A stretch of DNA of 58,966 nucleotides from the NCBI GenBank assembly GCA_016210055.1, contig JACQUZ010000092.1:1-58966 (forward strand), in the 5' to 3' direction. The stretch comes from Deltaproteobacteria bacterium (lineage in GTDB: Bacteria; Myxococcota_A; Polyangia; Haliangiales; SHYZ01). A program made the position numbers and the translations under genes. This document shows positions 23,651 to 32,451 of the stretch, piece after piece. Each line of letters opens with the position of its first letter. Position 1 is the first letter of the stretch. The notes beneath the pieces are model-generated. The model was not told the DNA's origin. It saw only the letters and a list, made by a program, of their open reading frames with translations, and searched no databases.

Positions 23651-23652
23651 GA

Positions 23653-24879
23653 ATGGCCAAGGCCAAGCGGGATGAGCTCATCGTCGGGCTGGATATTGGC
23701 ACCACCAAGATTGCCTGCATTGTCGGCGAGACGACCGAGGACGGAATTGACATCATCGGCATTGGCACCGCCCCGTCCCGGGGCCTGCGCAAGGGCGTCG
23801 TGGTCAATATCGACTCGACTGTCCAGTCAATCGAGAAGGCCGTGGAAGAAGCTTCGCACATGGCGGGCTGCCAGGTGACGAGCGTCCATGCCGGAATCGC
23901 CGGTGGGCATATCAAGGGCCTGAATTCCCACGGCACGGTCGCCGTGAAGGACAAGGAGGTCCGTGAAGGGGACATCGCCCGCGTGCTCGAAAGCGCGAAG
24001 GCCGTGGCGATCCCCATGGACCGGGAGATCATCCACGTCTTGCCACAGGAGTACATCGTTGACGAGCAGGACGGCATTCGCGAGCCCCTCGGCATGGCCG
24101 GAGTCCGCCTTGAAGCCAAGGTGCATATCGTCACGGCCTCGGTGACGTCGGCGCAGAACATCGTCAAGTGCTGCAATCGCGTGGGCCTGCAAGTCGCAGA
24201 CATCGTCCTCGAGCCCCTGGCATCCGCCGAGGCCGTCCTTCATGATGATGAGAAGGAGCTCGGCGTAGCGCTCGTTGATATTGGAGGGGGCACTACGGAC
24301 ATCGCCATCTTCTCGGACGGCGCCATCGTGCACACGAGCGTCCTACCTATCGGGGGGAACCACCTGACGAACGACATCGCGGTAGGGTTGCGCACGCCGC
24401 TCGACGCTGCGGAGAAGATCAAGCAGAAGCACGGATGCGCCTTGATCTCGCTGGTCGATGCGGAGGAGACCATCGAGGCACCTTCTGTGGGCGGGAGGCC
24501 TGCGCGCGTGCTGTCCCGCCAGATCCTCGCGGAGATCGTCATGCCCCGCATGGAGGAGATCTTCGATCACGTGCGCAAGGAGCTCGAGAAAAGCGGGTTC
24601 GAGGACCTTCTCGCCTCGGGCGTGGTGCTCACTGGCGGGACAACGCTCCTGGAGGGCACGGCCGAGCTTGCAGAAGAGGTTCTGGGGCTTCCAGCCCGCA
24701 GGGGCGCACCCAAGAGCATTGGGGGCCTGGTCGACGTCGTCAAGTCACCGGTCTACGCGACCGGGGTGGGCCTCGTGCTCCATGGCGCGCAAAAGGAACG
24801 GATGGGGATATCTGGCCTGCGAGGGCAAGATAAGGGAGTGTTCTCGAGGATGAAGAGCTGGTTCAAGGAGGCCTTCTGA
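23653..24879 (+). CDS. ftsA: FtsA, actin-like divisome protein
   Basis: FtsA polymerises on the membrane and ties FtsZ to it. The 408-residue protein has the actin-fold nucleotide motifs IVGLDIGTTKIACIVGE (phosphate 1), ALVDIGGGTTDIAIF (phosphate 2) and GVVLTGGTTLLEG (adenosine), the SHI-2 type 1C subdomain region between them, and a C-terminal amphipathic helix (FSRMKSWFKEAF) for membrane binding. It starts with ATG at 23653, 2 bases after ftsQ. The layout is standard. Confidence 0.97.
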   Translation: MAKAKRDELIVGLDIGTTKIACIVGETTEDGIDIIGIGTAPSRGLRKGVVVNIDSTVQSIEKAVEEASHMAGCQVTSVHAGIAGGHIKGLNSHGTVAVKDKEVREGDIARVLESAKAVAIPMDREIIHVLPQEYIVDEQDGIREPLGMAGVRLEAKVHIVTASVTSAQNIVKCCNRVGLQVADIVLEPLASAEAVLHDDEKELGVALVDIGGGTTDIAIFSDGAIVHTSVLPIGGNHLTNDIAVGLRTPLDAAEKIKQKHGCALISLVDAEETIEAPSVGGRPARVLSRQILAEIVMPRMEEIFDHVRKELEKSGFEDLLASGVVLTGGTTLLEGTAELAEEVLGLPARRGAPKSIGGLVDVVKSPVYATGVGLVLHGAQKERMGISGLRGQDKGVFSRMKSWFKEAF

Positions 24880-25035
24880 TCGCCGAGGATCGCGCCGTGC
24901 ACCCACCGGAGGCATGCTGGGCGCCGCCGAGCCGTCCTCTATAAGCCCAACAATAAATTTCTCAGTAAAAAGTTCGCCAAAAACTTGCCCCGGATCCCCG
25001 TCCTTCAGATAACGGGAGCACGGGGAGGAATATCC

Positions 25036-26499
25036 ATGGCACTCCTGGAATTCGACGAGGTCCAGCAAGCTCGAATCAAGGTCATTGGCGTGGGCGGCGG
25101 CGGTGGCAACGCGGTCAACACGATGATCACCTCGCAGCTCGACGGAGTGGAGTTCGTCGCGGCCAATACCGATTGCCAAGCCCTGGAGGCTCACCTCGCG
25201 CCGATCAAGGTCCAGCTCGGCAGCGACATCACGCGCGGCCTTGGTGCCGGGGCAAACCCAGAGGTCGGCCGCACTGCCGCTACGGAGTCGGTAGACCGAA
25301 TTCGCGAGATCATCGAAGGGGCGGACATGGTGTTCGTCACCGCGGGGATGGGTGGAGGCACCGGAACAGGTGCTGCCCCGGTGATCGCCAGGGTCGCCAG
25401 GGAGTGCGGGGCTCTTACCGTTGGGGTAGTGACGAAGCCCTTCCTCTTTGAAGGGAAGAAGCGCCGACGCCAGGCCGAAGAGGGAATTGCCGCCCTCCAG
25501 GAAGAGGTGGACTCCCTCATCACCATCCCGAACCAGCGCCTCCTCTCCGTCGCTGGCCAGAACATGACAATGCTCGACGCCTTCCGCAAGGCGGACGAAG
25601 TGCTCCTCAACGCAGTCCAGGGGATCAGCGACTTGATCAACGTGACCGGCCTCGTCAACGTGGACTTCGCAGACGTGCGCACGGTGATGTCGAACATGGG
25701 GCGGGCCCTCATGGGAACCGGGCGTGCATCGGGCGACCGCCGCGCGCTCGAGGCTGCACAGCAAGCCATAAGCTCGCCGCTCCTCGACGATGTTTCAATC
25801 TCGGGTGCAACGGGCATCCTGATTAACATCACCGGTGGACCTGACTTGACCCTCTTCGAAGTCAACGAGGCCGCCAGCCTCATCCAAGAAGCCGCCCATG
25901 AGGACGCGAACATCATTTTTGGCTCGGTGATCGACCCGTCCATCAAGGAGGACGTGCGCATCACGGTCATCGCCACGGGATTTGACAGGGGTGCCGAGGC
26001 CCACGAGCGTTTTGGGCGGCGCAGCACCCAAGGAGCAGGGAAGACCACGGTCTCCATGGATCCTGTCCCCCAAGCCACTTCTCAGCAGATCACCCTCCCT
26101 TACGGAGAGAACCGCGAGGGGAAGATCGCGACGCCCATCCCACGCCCAACCGTGATGCCTCGACGGACCGTGGGAGAGATCATGGTCCAACCCGCAAACC
26201 TTCCCTCCGCTGAGATGCAGCCCGTGGGCCCCGCGGTGGTCATCGAGGTCGACGGAGAGACCAGCGATCGCCATGTCCGGGACACCGCCCCGGTTTCAGC
26301 GCCAGCACACGTCGCGTTGGGTTCGGGGCCTGCCGCCACGCCAGGTGAAGGCAAGCCAGCGATAGCACCCTCGCGTCGAACCGCCTCCTCGGGAGTCCAG
26401 CGCCAAACCCTCGCGCAGGTCCTCGCCGAAGTCGAAGTGGAAGACGAGCTCGACATCCCCACGTTCCTCCGCCGCCACTCATCGATTCCGACCGGCTAG
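25036..26499 (+). CDS. ftsZ: FtsZ, tubulin-like division GTPase
   Basis: FtsZ forms the division ring. The GTP-binding signature [13 protein letters not shown], the [16 protein letters not shown]-terminus and the T7 loop [11 protein letters not shown] are present. At 487 residues it is longer than the usual 380-400 because of a linker of about 150 residues rich in Pro, Thr and Ala. The protein ends in [10 protein letters not shown] followed by HSSIPTG, the conserved FtsA/ZipA-binding C-terminal peptide. The ATG at 25036 has a GGGAGGAA site 5 bases upstream; a start at 24985 is less likely. The 156-base gap after ftsA contains an A+T-rich stretch (about 24940-24985) that may be an ftsZ-specific promoter. 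Confidence 0.97.
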   Translation: MALLEFDEVQQARIKVIGVGGGGGNAVNTMITSQLDGVEFVAANTDCQALEAHLAPIKVQLGSDITRGLGAGANPEVGRTAATESVDRIREIIEGADMVFVTAGMGGGTGTGAAPVIARVARECGALTVGVVTKPFLFEGKKRRRQAEEGIAALQEEVDSLITIPNQRLLSVAGQNMTMLDAFRKADEVLLNAVQGISDLINVTGLVNVDFADVRTVMSNMGRALMGTGRASGDRRALEAAQQAISSPLLDDVSISGATGILINITGGPDLTLFEVNEAASLIQEAAHEDANIIFGSVIDPSIKEDVRITVIATGFDRGAEAHERFGRRSTQGAGKTTVSMDPVPQATSQQITLPYGENREGKIATPIPRPTVMPRRTVGEIMVQPANLPSAEMQPVGPAVVIEVDGETSDRHVRDTAPVSAPAHVALGSGPAATPGEGKPAIAPSRRTASSGVQRQTLAQVLAEVEVEDELDIPTFLRRHSSIPTG

Positions 26500-26563
26500 C
26501 GGAACGCGCGAGCCACCCTGGCCCAAGCCAAATCCGCACGCCTCCTCGCGTATACTCCCTAAG

Positions 26564-27175
26564 GTGCTTTTCCTCGAGTCGCACGCCCGAGTTCTCGTGG
26601 TCCTTCATGCCATTCTGGGAGCGGCCACCGTGGCGGCCACAACACACTGCTTCGCCTGGACGTGGCGATTTCCGCGGGGGAACTTCTCCCGTTTCCACGG
26701 CGCCCGCTGGCTTGCGACAACGGCGCTGGTGCTCTATGCGGCACAATTTGTCCTCGGGAACCTGATGTACCCCGTGTACAAGGTACGGGTGCGGGCGGAG
26801 TTTCTCGACCTTCCGTCGGCGGTGGCAGAGGAAGCGAAGGTGAGGCAGGCGGCGCGAGACCTGGTGGATGATCGCCGGCGGGCAGAACCCGGTGGCGCCC
26901 AGAGCCACGTGGGACCTTCCCGGCGAGTAGAGGCACCTCGAGGTCTTTCCCACATCGCCCGCCTCTTTGACATCAAGGAGCACTGGGCTGCCCTCGGGCT
27001 CGTGCTGGCATTGGCGACGTGCTTGCTCACGTGGGGCTGGAATCCTCACAAGGATGGGCCAGGCGGATCCCGCCTGATTCTCGTTCTCTCGGCCGGAGCA
27101 GCCACCTGCGCGTGGTTCGCAGGCGTCGTCGGAATTATCTGCTCTTCGTTCCGCTCGATGGGCGGAGTTCTCTGA
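26564..27175 (+). CDS. four-helix membrane protein, function unknown
   Basis: The 203-residue protein has four hydrophobic segments: VLVVLHAILGAATVAATTHCFAW, the ALVLYAAQFVLGNLMYP region, HWAALGLVLALATCLLTWGW and LILVLSAGAATCAWFAGVVG. A hydrophilic loop of about 70 residues lies between helices 2 and 3. His residues inside or at the edge of helices 1 and 3 could ligate heme, but no known heme-protein motif is recognised. The GTG start at 26564 has no convincing ribosome binding site. It follows ftsZ by 64 bases on the same strand. Confidence 0.75.
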   Translation: MLFLESHARVLVVLHAILGAATVAATTHCFAWTWRFPRGNFSRFHGARWLATTALVLYAAQFVLGNLMYPVYKVRVRAEFLDLPSAVAEEAKVRQAARDLVDDRRRAEPGGAQSHVGPSRRVEAPRGLSHIARLFDIKEHWAALGLVLALATCLLTWGWNPHKDGPGGSRLILVLSAGAATCAWFAGVVGIICSSFRSMGGVL

Positions 27176-27226
27176 GCTGCGACCTCACGGATCGCGTTCT
27201 TTCGGCCGATCTTTCTCGAAAAACGC

Positions 27227-27254
27227 TTGCCTCTCGATCGTCGGAAGCTAAAAT
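27227..27254 (+). promoter_or_regulatory. promoter of the histone-fold gene
   Basis: TTGCCT at 27227-27232 and TAAAAT at 27249-27254, spaced by 16 bases, form a good sigma-70-type promoter. The expected transcription start near 27261 leaves a leader of about 55 bases that includes the palindrome at 27271-27286 and the ribosome binding site. With the terminator at 27568-27601 this makes the histone-fold gene a single-gene transcript. Confidence 0.6.
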
Positions 27255-27270
27255 GCCGCACAGCTCCACG

Positions 27271-27286
27271 CGACTCTCGAGAGTCG
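27271..27286. promoter_or_regulatory. perfect 16-bp palindrome in the histone-gene leader
   Basis: CGACTCTCGAGAGTCG reads identically on both strands. It lies about 10 bases after the predicted transcription start and 30 bases before the ATG, a typical repressor operator site, for instance for autoregulation. In RNA it could also fold into a short hairpin, but a perfect palindrome without a loop favours a dimeric DNA-binding protein. The regulator is unknown. Confidence 0.5.
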
Positions 27287-27315
27287 AGGGAAGAGACTTC
27301 ACGGAGGAACCATCC

Positions 27316-27540
27316 ATGGCAAAGAAAAGCAACGGCAAGGCAAAGGCAGCGGCCAAGAAGGTAACGAGAGAGGTACTCGTAGTCGGAACCAAGGTAAAGG
27401 ACGTTGTGAAGGCCGCTGGCCTTCAGAGCTCGGGTGAGCTCATCGACGCCGTTTCCGGGAAGGTGCACGACATCCTCGTGGCCGCGATTGCGCGCGCCAA
27501 CGAGAACGGACGCAAGACCGTCCGCGCCCACGACTTGTAA
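27316..27540 (+). CDS. bacterial histone-fold DNA-binding protein
   Basis: The 74-residue protein has a Lys/Ala-rich tail (AKKSNGKAKAAAKK) and then one histone fold of about 55 residues: VVGTKVKDVVKAAG (helix 1), SGELIDAVSGKVHDILVAAIARANENG (long helix 2) and RKTVRAHDL (loop 2 and start of a short helix 3). The RKTVR-x-HDL segment matches the loop-2 R-T pair and D of archaeal and bacterial histones that bind DNA. Helix 3 is very short, as in single-fold bacterial histones such as that of Bdellovibrio. The ATG at 27316 has a CGGAGGAAC site. It has its own promoter and terminator, in keeping with an abundant nucleoid protein; abundance itself is not shown. Confidence 0.85.
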   Translation: MAKKSNGKAKAAAKKVTREVLVVGTKVKDVVKAAGLQSSGELIDAVSGKVHDILVAAIARANENGRKTVRAHDL

Positions 27541-27567
27541 ACCAAGACTGGGTAGAAGCAAGAAGCG

Positions 27568-27601
27568 GCGCCCCGCGTAGAGCGAGGGCGCTTGTTTTTT
27601 T
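27568..27601 (+). terminator. Rho-independent terminator after the histone-fold gene
   Basis: GCGCCC (27568-27573) pairs with GGGCGC (27586-27591) across a 12-base loop, followed within three bases by a run of seven T (27595-27601). It starts 28 bases after the stop codon. It lies between this gene and the convergent aroE gene and should stop transcription from the left. Confidence 0.75.
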
Positions 27602-27632
27602 CGGGTACTCTCAAGAGCGCCCGAGCAGCCCG

Positions 27633-28475
27633 TCAGCGAGCGGCCAGGAATGCGGCGCGCATGGCCGGAACCGGTGCTGGAATGTTCGTCATGAGCGTGA
27701 AAGCGCGCGCCGCCTGATGGATCAGCATGTTCCCGCCATCCATGACCCGGACTCCACTCGCCTTGGCTTCGGTCAATAGCCGTGGCTCACGGTGATACAC
27801 GAGAGAGCAAGCGAGAGCCCTCTTCGGCATGAGCTCAACAGGTACCCGCTCTGGGAGAGCACGCTCGCCATCTTCACTGAGCGACGCCGACGTCGCATCG
27901 ACCAGCAGCACCGCTTCCCCGACGAGCCGCGCCAACGCCTCCTCCGTCCAGAGCAACACCTCGGTCGCGCCCAGGTCGAGGAGTCCAAGGGCATCTTCAG
28001 TTCTTCTTGCCACGGCTGAGATAGTGAACCGCCCCTGCAAGGCGGCTACCACGGACCGAGCCGCCCCACCGGAACCCAGGACCAGCGCCCTTCCGCCGGA
28101 CTCCATGAGGTCTGGCGCGAATTCGGCCAGGGCATCCGCGAAGCCTCCCACGTCGGTGTTGAACCCCGTGATGAGCCCGTCGCTCCCCCTGACCAGGGTG
28201 TTCACCGCTCCGACGGCCTCTGCCAGCCTATCGAGTCGATCGCAGAGCCCGAGGACTTCGCGCTTGAACGGCACCGTCACGTTCGCTCCGATGAAACCGA
28301 GCGCCCTAAGGCCTCGCACCGCCAGCTTGATCTGCCCCGGCTCCACGGGCAGTGCTACGTAGACCCCATCAAACCCGGTCGCTTCGTAGGCGGCATTGTG
28401 CAAGAGCGGCGACAGGGAATGATCCACGGGCGATCCCATGACGCCAGCAATTCGAGTCCTTGCGCTAATTCTCAT
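27633..28475 (-). CDS. aroE: shikimate dehydrogenase
   Basis: AroE reduces 3-dehydroshikimate with NADPH in aromatic amino acid synthesis. The 280-residue protein has GSPVDHSLSPLLHNAAY (substrate Ser residues), GANVTVPFKREV with the catalytic Lys, GAVNTL, GFNTDVGGF, the glycine-rich VLGSGGAARSV nucleotide loop and DGGNMLIHQAARAF at the end. All expected motifs are present and the length is normal. It lies 25 bases downstream of the GGDEF gene on the same strand, so it may share the xseA transcript. Confidence 0.95.
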   Translation of the reverse strand: MRISARTRIAGVMGSPVDHSLSPLLHNAAYEATGFDGVYVALPVEPGQIKLAVRGLRALGFIGANVTVPFKREVLGLCDRLDRLAEAVGAVNTLVRGSDGLITGFNTDVGGFADALAEFAPDLMESGGRALVLGSGGAARSVVAALQGRFTISAVARRTEDALGLLDLGATEVLLWTEEALARLVGEAVLLVDATSASLSEDGERALPERVPVELMPKRALACSLVYHREPRLLTEAKASGVRVMDGGNMLIHQAARAFTLMTNIPAPVPAMRAAFLAAR

Positions 28476-28500
28476 GAATGAACACCTGGACGCATCGCAC

Positions 28501-29163
28501 CTACCCCCGCACTACTACCTGCCCGCCCCCTTTGAGTTGGGCCGCTCTCAGCGCGGTCGCGGCATCTCTGACGAGCCTCGCAAAAGAGCACCGCTCGGCC
28601 CTCATGGCCGCTACTCCCACGGAAACCGTGGGCAAGATCGTTTGACCCTCTAAGGCTAGAGGCCCATCAAGCTGTACTGCCGTGGCCAATCGCCGTCCTG
28701 CTTTCTCTGCTCCCTCGAGACTCGTGCATGGGAGCAGCACAAGGATGCGCCCTTCGGCGCTCATCACCGCGTGGTCGATCTCGCGAATCACTCCATGCAC
28801 CCGACGCGCCACTCGCAGCTTCAACGCCTCCCATGCCGCGGTGGATACCTCCCGCACGCTCGAATCGTCTAGTCCCACAAGGCATGCGGACAGCAACTGA
28901 CCGTAGCGACGGACCCGCTTGAGCTCGATCTGCGCCAGAGCGTGAAAGAACTCGAACCGGTAGAGCCCGGTCACAGGATCGATCCCTGGCCTCGCGGTCA
29001 TCTGAAGGCGGGGCAAGGTCCCGCGGGCGTGCGGGCGCGCTTGCGAGATCTCCCCAAGCCCCCAATCGTCCTGGGCGAACGGCGCCTCCATGACCTGGGT
29101 AACGCTTTCCGTGGTGACTCGCGGACCGTCCACATCTGAGCCCGAAGGATCGCTCTCTTTCAT
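28501..29163 (-). CDS. degenerate GGDEF-domain protein
   Basis: The 220-residue protein has a GGDEF-fold layout: DPVTGLYRFEFFHALAQIEL at the start of the domain, a central strand ending ILVLLPCTSLEGAEKAGRRL and TVSVGVAAM near the end. Where the GGDEF catalytic motif should be, the sequence reads SAEGR, so diguanylate cyclase activity is very unlikely. The N-terminal 60 residues have no recognisable domain. Its ATG overlaps the xseA stop by 4 bases (ATGA), so it is translated with exonuclease VII large subunit. It may act as a c-di-GMP-independent regulator or a protein-interaction domain. Confidence 0.75.
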   Translation of the reverse strand: MKESDPSGSDVDGPRVTTESVTQVMEAPFAQDDWGLGEISQARPHARGTLPRLQMTARPGIDPVTGLYRFEFFHALAQIELKRVRRYGQLLSACLVGLDDSSVREVSTAAWEALKLRVARRVHGVIREIDHAVMSAEGRILVLLPCTSLEGAEKAGRRLATAVQLDGPLALEGQTILPTVSVGVAAMRAERCSFARLVRDAATALRAAQLKGGGQVVVRG

Positions 29164-30548
29164 CCCTCTCCTTTCACGCGTTGTTCATCCGACGAGCTGG
29201 CACTGCGTGAAACATCCCTAGCACGCTCCACGCGAGCGTCCAGCGATCCACGAGAAAGCCGCACGGCAATGAGCTCGCCGACCTGGACAGCGCGCGCATC
29301 CGTCACGACCCTCCCCTCACCCGTGAGGGCCACCGCGTATCCACGCTCGAGCACCTTCAGCGGACTCATCGCGTCGAGACGACCGGACGTCGCGGCAAGG
29401 TCACGCCGTCGCCTGAAGAACCCGGCCCGCATCGCCGCATGGAGCCTCGCCGCGAGCTCGGCTACCCTCGCGTGGTCCTCGGCGAGGCGAGCCCTCGGGT
29501 GAAGGGAATGCAGCCGGCTCTCCAGCTCCGCAAGCTCCCGGCGGTGAGTAGCCAGCCGCCCACGAACCAGCTCTCCTTGACGGGCGAGCGTGTCGTCCAG
29601 CCGCTGCCGCACCCTGTCGATGCGGCGGGCAGGGTGCTGAAGGTTCGCCTCGAGTCTCTGCAGGCGAGCCCTTTGGCTCGAAAGCAATACCCGCGCCTCG
29701 CGCGCAAGCCGCGCTTCGAGACGGGTCAGCTCAGCTAAGAGCACAGCACGCTCGGGCACCGCCAATTCCCCGGCTGCCGTGGGCGTAGCCGCGCGAACAT
29801 CGGCGACCAGGTCCGCCAGCGTCACGTCAATCTCATGCCCCACGGCGCTAATTACCGGCACCGGGCAAGCGGCCATGGCACGAGCTACCATTTCGTCATT
29901 GAACGCCGACAGGTCTTCCGCCGAGCCCCCACCACGGCCCACGATCACCACGTCGATGCCTTGCACGCAGCCCACCCGCTCGATCGCCCGGGCAATCTCC
30001 AGGGCCGCGCCATCCCCTTGGACGCGGGTGGGAGACACCAGGATGGGGAGCGGGAACCGCCGCTCAATCACCCGAATAATGTCCCGCACCGCCGCGCCGG
30101 TGGGCGAGGTGACGACGCCGATTCGCCTTGGAAACCGAGGGAGAGGTCGCTTGCGCGCAGGATCAAGGAGCCCCTCAGCCAGGAGCTTCTTCTTGAGCTG
30201 CTCCAAGGCGAGCGCGGCCGCTCCCAGCCCTGCGGGCTCCACGGCCTCCACGTAAAGCTGGAACTTCCCCTGCTCGGGGTAGATGCCCAGCTTTCCTCGC
30301 ACGAGGAAGCGTTTTCCATCTTCCAGGCGGAACCGCAGCCGTGCAGCCAGGGCCCGCCACATGACCGCCGGAAGCTGTGCCCCTTCGTCCTTGAGCACGA
30401 AGTACTGGTGGCCGGACCCTGGCGTGCGCAGGCTCGAAATCTCGCCCTCGACCCACACCACGCCCACCTGCTCCTCGAGAAGAAAGGAGGCTGTTCGGAC
30501 CAGCAAGTCCACGGTGAAAGGCCGCTCGCGGTCTCCTTGGCGGAGCAT
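29160..30548 (-). CDS. xseA: exodeoxyribonuclease VII large subunit
   Basis: XseA with small subunit XseB degrades single-stranded DNA to oligonucleotides. The 462-residue protein has an N-terminal OB-fold (TVDLLVRTASFLLEEQVGVVWVEGEISSL, then GKLGIYPEQGKFQLYVE), the catalytic core (PRRIGVVTSPTGAAVRDI, VVIVGRGGGSAEDLSAFNDE, VISAVGHEIDVTLADLVAD) and a long coiled-coil C-terminus. The ATG at 30548 gives the family-like start; the open frame upstream to 30764 is rejected because it adds 72 unconserved residues. XseB is not in the window. Confidence 0.95.
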   Translation of the reverse strand: MLRQGDRERPFTVDLLVRTASFLLEEQVGVVWVEGEISSLRTPGSGHQYFVLKDEGAQLPAVMWRALAARLRFRLEDGKRFLVRGKLGIYPEQGKFQLYVEAVEPAGLGAAALALEQLKKKLLAEGLLDPARKRPLPRFPRRIGVVTSPTGAAVRDIIRVIERRFPLPILVSPTRVQGDGAALEIARAIERVGCVQGIDVVIVGRGGGSAEDLSAFNDEMVARAMAACPVPVISAVGHEIDVTLADLVADVRAATPTAAGELAVPERAVLLAELTRLEARLAREARVLLSSQRARLQRLEANLQHPARRIDRVRQRLDDTLARQGELVRGRLATHRRELAELESRLHSLHPRARLAEDHARVAELAARLHAAMRAGFFRRRRDLAATSGRLDAMSPLKVLERGYAVALTGEGRVVTDARAVQVGELIAVRLSRGSLDARVERARDVSRSASSSDEQRVKGEG

Positions 30549-30691
30549 GGCCACTTCGCAAGCGGGCGCCTGGTTCGTCGTGCGGGTGCCTAGCGGAAGT
30601 GCCTCCTTAAGCCCACTTCTCGCCCCACGGCCACGCTTTTCCACGCTCCAGTTTTTCGCACGAACGTCGCACCTCGGGAAGACATTTCCGG

Positions 30692-31258
30692 TCACTTGCC
30701 CCGAGAGAACAGGTCGGCCTCCTGCTTGAAGCGCGAGAGATCGTTCGCCGTAGCCTCGCGCCACCTCAGCAGATCGTCATGCAGGCCCGAGTACCCCCAC
30801 ATTCCGTCGGGACCGCAGGCCACGGGAACGACCCGCCCGGTCGTCGTGATCACCCTCGCCTTCTTCGCTTCCGGGCTGTCCCGTTCCACCCTTGCGCGGG
30901 TTCCGAGCCCTTCCGCATTGTGGCCCAGTTCTGCGAGAGGATCGCCGAGCATGTTCTGAGCAGCGAAGAACTCCCTGGAGCTTGCTGAGTCCACGGCCAC
31001 TTTCAGCCTCTTGAGCTCCCGCTCGCTAATGTGGGCGGGGAAGTCCTTCACGAGCAGCGCTGCGAGCTCTCGTTGGTACTTCCATACCGTGTCCACCGCC
31101 CAGCGCGACTCGGTCTCCAGGACATCAAAAAGCACTCGCGCGTCGCGGGTCGCCATGGCGAGGTGCAAGCGATCAAAGGCTGCTTCTGGTCCGGAGGCAG
31201 CGGACCCACAGCCCCAAATCCACGCGGCGAGAACCAAAGCTGCTGCCCGGATCCACAT
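30692..31258 (-). CDS. lipoprotein of unknown function
   Basis: The 188-residue protein starts with a lipoprotein signal ending WIWGC (about residue 17). The mature part is helical and charged, with a short helical N-terminal part similar to DUF4878-like or SnoaL-like stress domains in layout (AAFDRLHLAMATRDARVLFDVLET), but I cannot assign a family. It is divergent from the two-helix membrane protein gene at 31306 with a 47-base gap that must hold both promoters. Confidence 0.75.
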   Translation of the reverse strand: MWIRAAALVLAAWIWGCGSAASGPEAAFDRLHLAMATRDARVLFDVLETESRWAVDTVWKYQRELAALLVKDFPAHISERELKRLKVAVDSASSREFFAAQNMLGDPLAELGHNAEGLGTRARVERDSPEAKKARVITTTGRVVPVACGPDGMWGYSGLHDDLLRWREATANDLSRFKQEADLFSRGK

Positions 31259-31305
31259 GCCTCGGTTTTACACAACGTGCTAGGATTCGCCCACTTCATT
31301 CCGAA

Positions 31306-32451
31306 ATGTCCGATAAGTCCAGCATTTCGCCTCTCCGGGGTCGTTCTGGCCCAGGATCTCGAACCATCGACCCAGAGCTGGTCGCGCTGAGGCACTTGCG
31401 CCCCGCGGTCGGTCCGGTGCTTGCCATCACGGTCGTGGGCCTATCCCTATACCTGATCATTCAGCTGAGGGCAGACCTCGTGTTCTCACTCAAGCCGCGA
31501 GCCCCGCTGAACCTAGGCGATGCGGCTGAGCTCCATCGGAACGGTCGCGCGTTCCCCGACAATGAACATGTGGCTTTCCACGCGGCGCCGGATCATTCGC
31601 TACCCATGCGCCTCCCCGATCGACTGGCTTCCGGAAGTCGTATCGTCCCGGTGCTGGGCACCGCCGGTAGGCTTTGGATTCATTTTGAAGCAGAAGCCCA
31701 TCGCGCAAGAATCGCCCACAATGAAACCCACGCGGGACGGCTTCGCGCCCTGGATAAGTTGGGGTTCGCCGAGGAGCTGCGGGCCCACGTGAAATCGCTC
31801 CAGCCGGTGCCCCGATTTGTTGACGTGCGCAAGCTCTTCGAGCCCGGCCCGTCCTTCGTGGATGTCCATGGAGATCCGATTCACCCGAGCGCCGCGACTC
31901 CCGTCGAAGTCCAGCAACGGATCGACGGTGTTCACCTGGTGACGCTCTACAAAACCGATCGCGTGAAGGACGAATCTGAAGCACGCACGCTGCTCGTCAC
32001 CGCGGGGCTTGCTCCCTCGTCGAATGCACCCCTGGCAACGAAAATGAGCTGGACGTTTGAGGTGCCATGGGTCGGCCCAGCCCAAGGCATCCACGCCTCC
32101 TTGGCGGGCGTGAAATACCACGGGGCGCTTGTACAGCCAATGGTCGAGCACCATCGAACGACCTGGCAGGAGTTGATCGTCGACAAGGAAGCTGGCTTGC
32201 TGCGGGTTGACCAGAAGGCGGTACCTATCGCCTCCGTAGAACGGGTGTCGTTTCGCATCCGCCCGACCATCCCCACCGACGCCGCAGTCCTCATCGAAGG
32301 CCAGGCGCCAAGAGGCTACTGGTACGTCCCCGTCCTGCTCGGGATCATGGCGCTCACCTCGGTGCTCATGATATGGAGCCTCGTTCGGTCGCTAAGGCCT
32401 GTAATCCGTCCATTTGAAGGAGTTGACGTTGGCAACCCTCCGCCTGTTTGA
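31306..32451 (+). CDS. two-helix membrane protein with large extracytoplasmic domain
   Basis: The 381-residue protein has a membrane helix near the N-terminus (about 36-57, VLAITVVGLSLYLIIQL), a long soluble region of about 280 residues, and a second helix near the C-terminus (about 340-363). The soluble part would be periplasmic. I recognise no domain in it. Its last 23 bases overlap the start of cysS, so it probably leads a cysS transcript. Confidence 0.75.
   Translation: MSDKSSISPLRGRSGPGSRTIDPELVALRHLRPAVGPVLAITVVGLSLYLIIQLRADLVFSLKPRAPLNLGDAAELHRNGRAFPDNEHVAFHAAPDHSLPMRLPDRLASGSRIVPVLGTAGRLWIHFEAEAHRARIAHNETHAGRLRALDKLGFAEELRAHVKSLQPVPRFVDVRKLFEPGPSFVDVHGDPIHPSAATPVEVQQRIDGVHLVTLYKTDRVKDESEARTLLVTAGLAPSSNAPLATKMSWTFEVPWVGPAQGIHASLAGVKYHGALVQPMVEHHRTTWQELIVDKEAGLLRVDQKAVPIASVERVSFRIRPTIPTDAAVLIEGQAPRGYWYVPVLLGIMALTSVLMIWSLVRSLRPVIRPFEGVDVGNPPPV

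Noticed and set aside
24745..25764. Minus-strand open frame (339 codons) over the ftsA end and ftsZ start
   Set aside because: Shadow of conserved ftsA/ftsZ coding.
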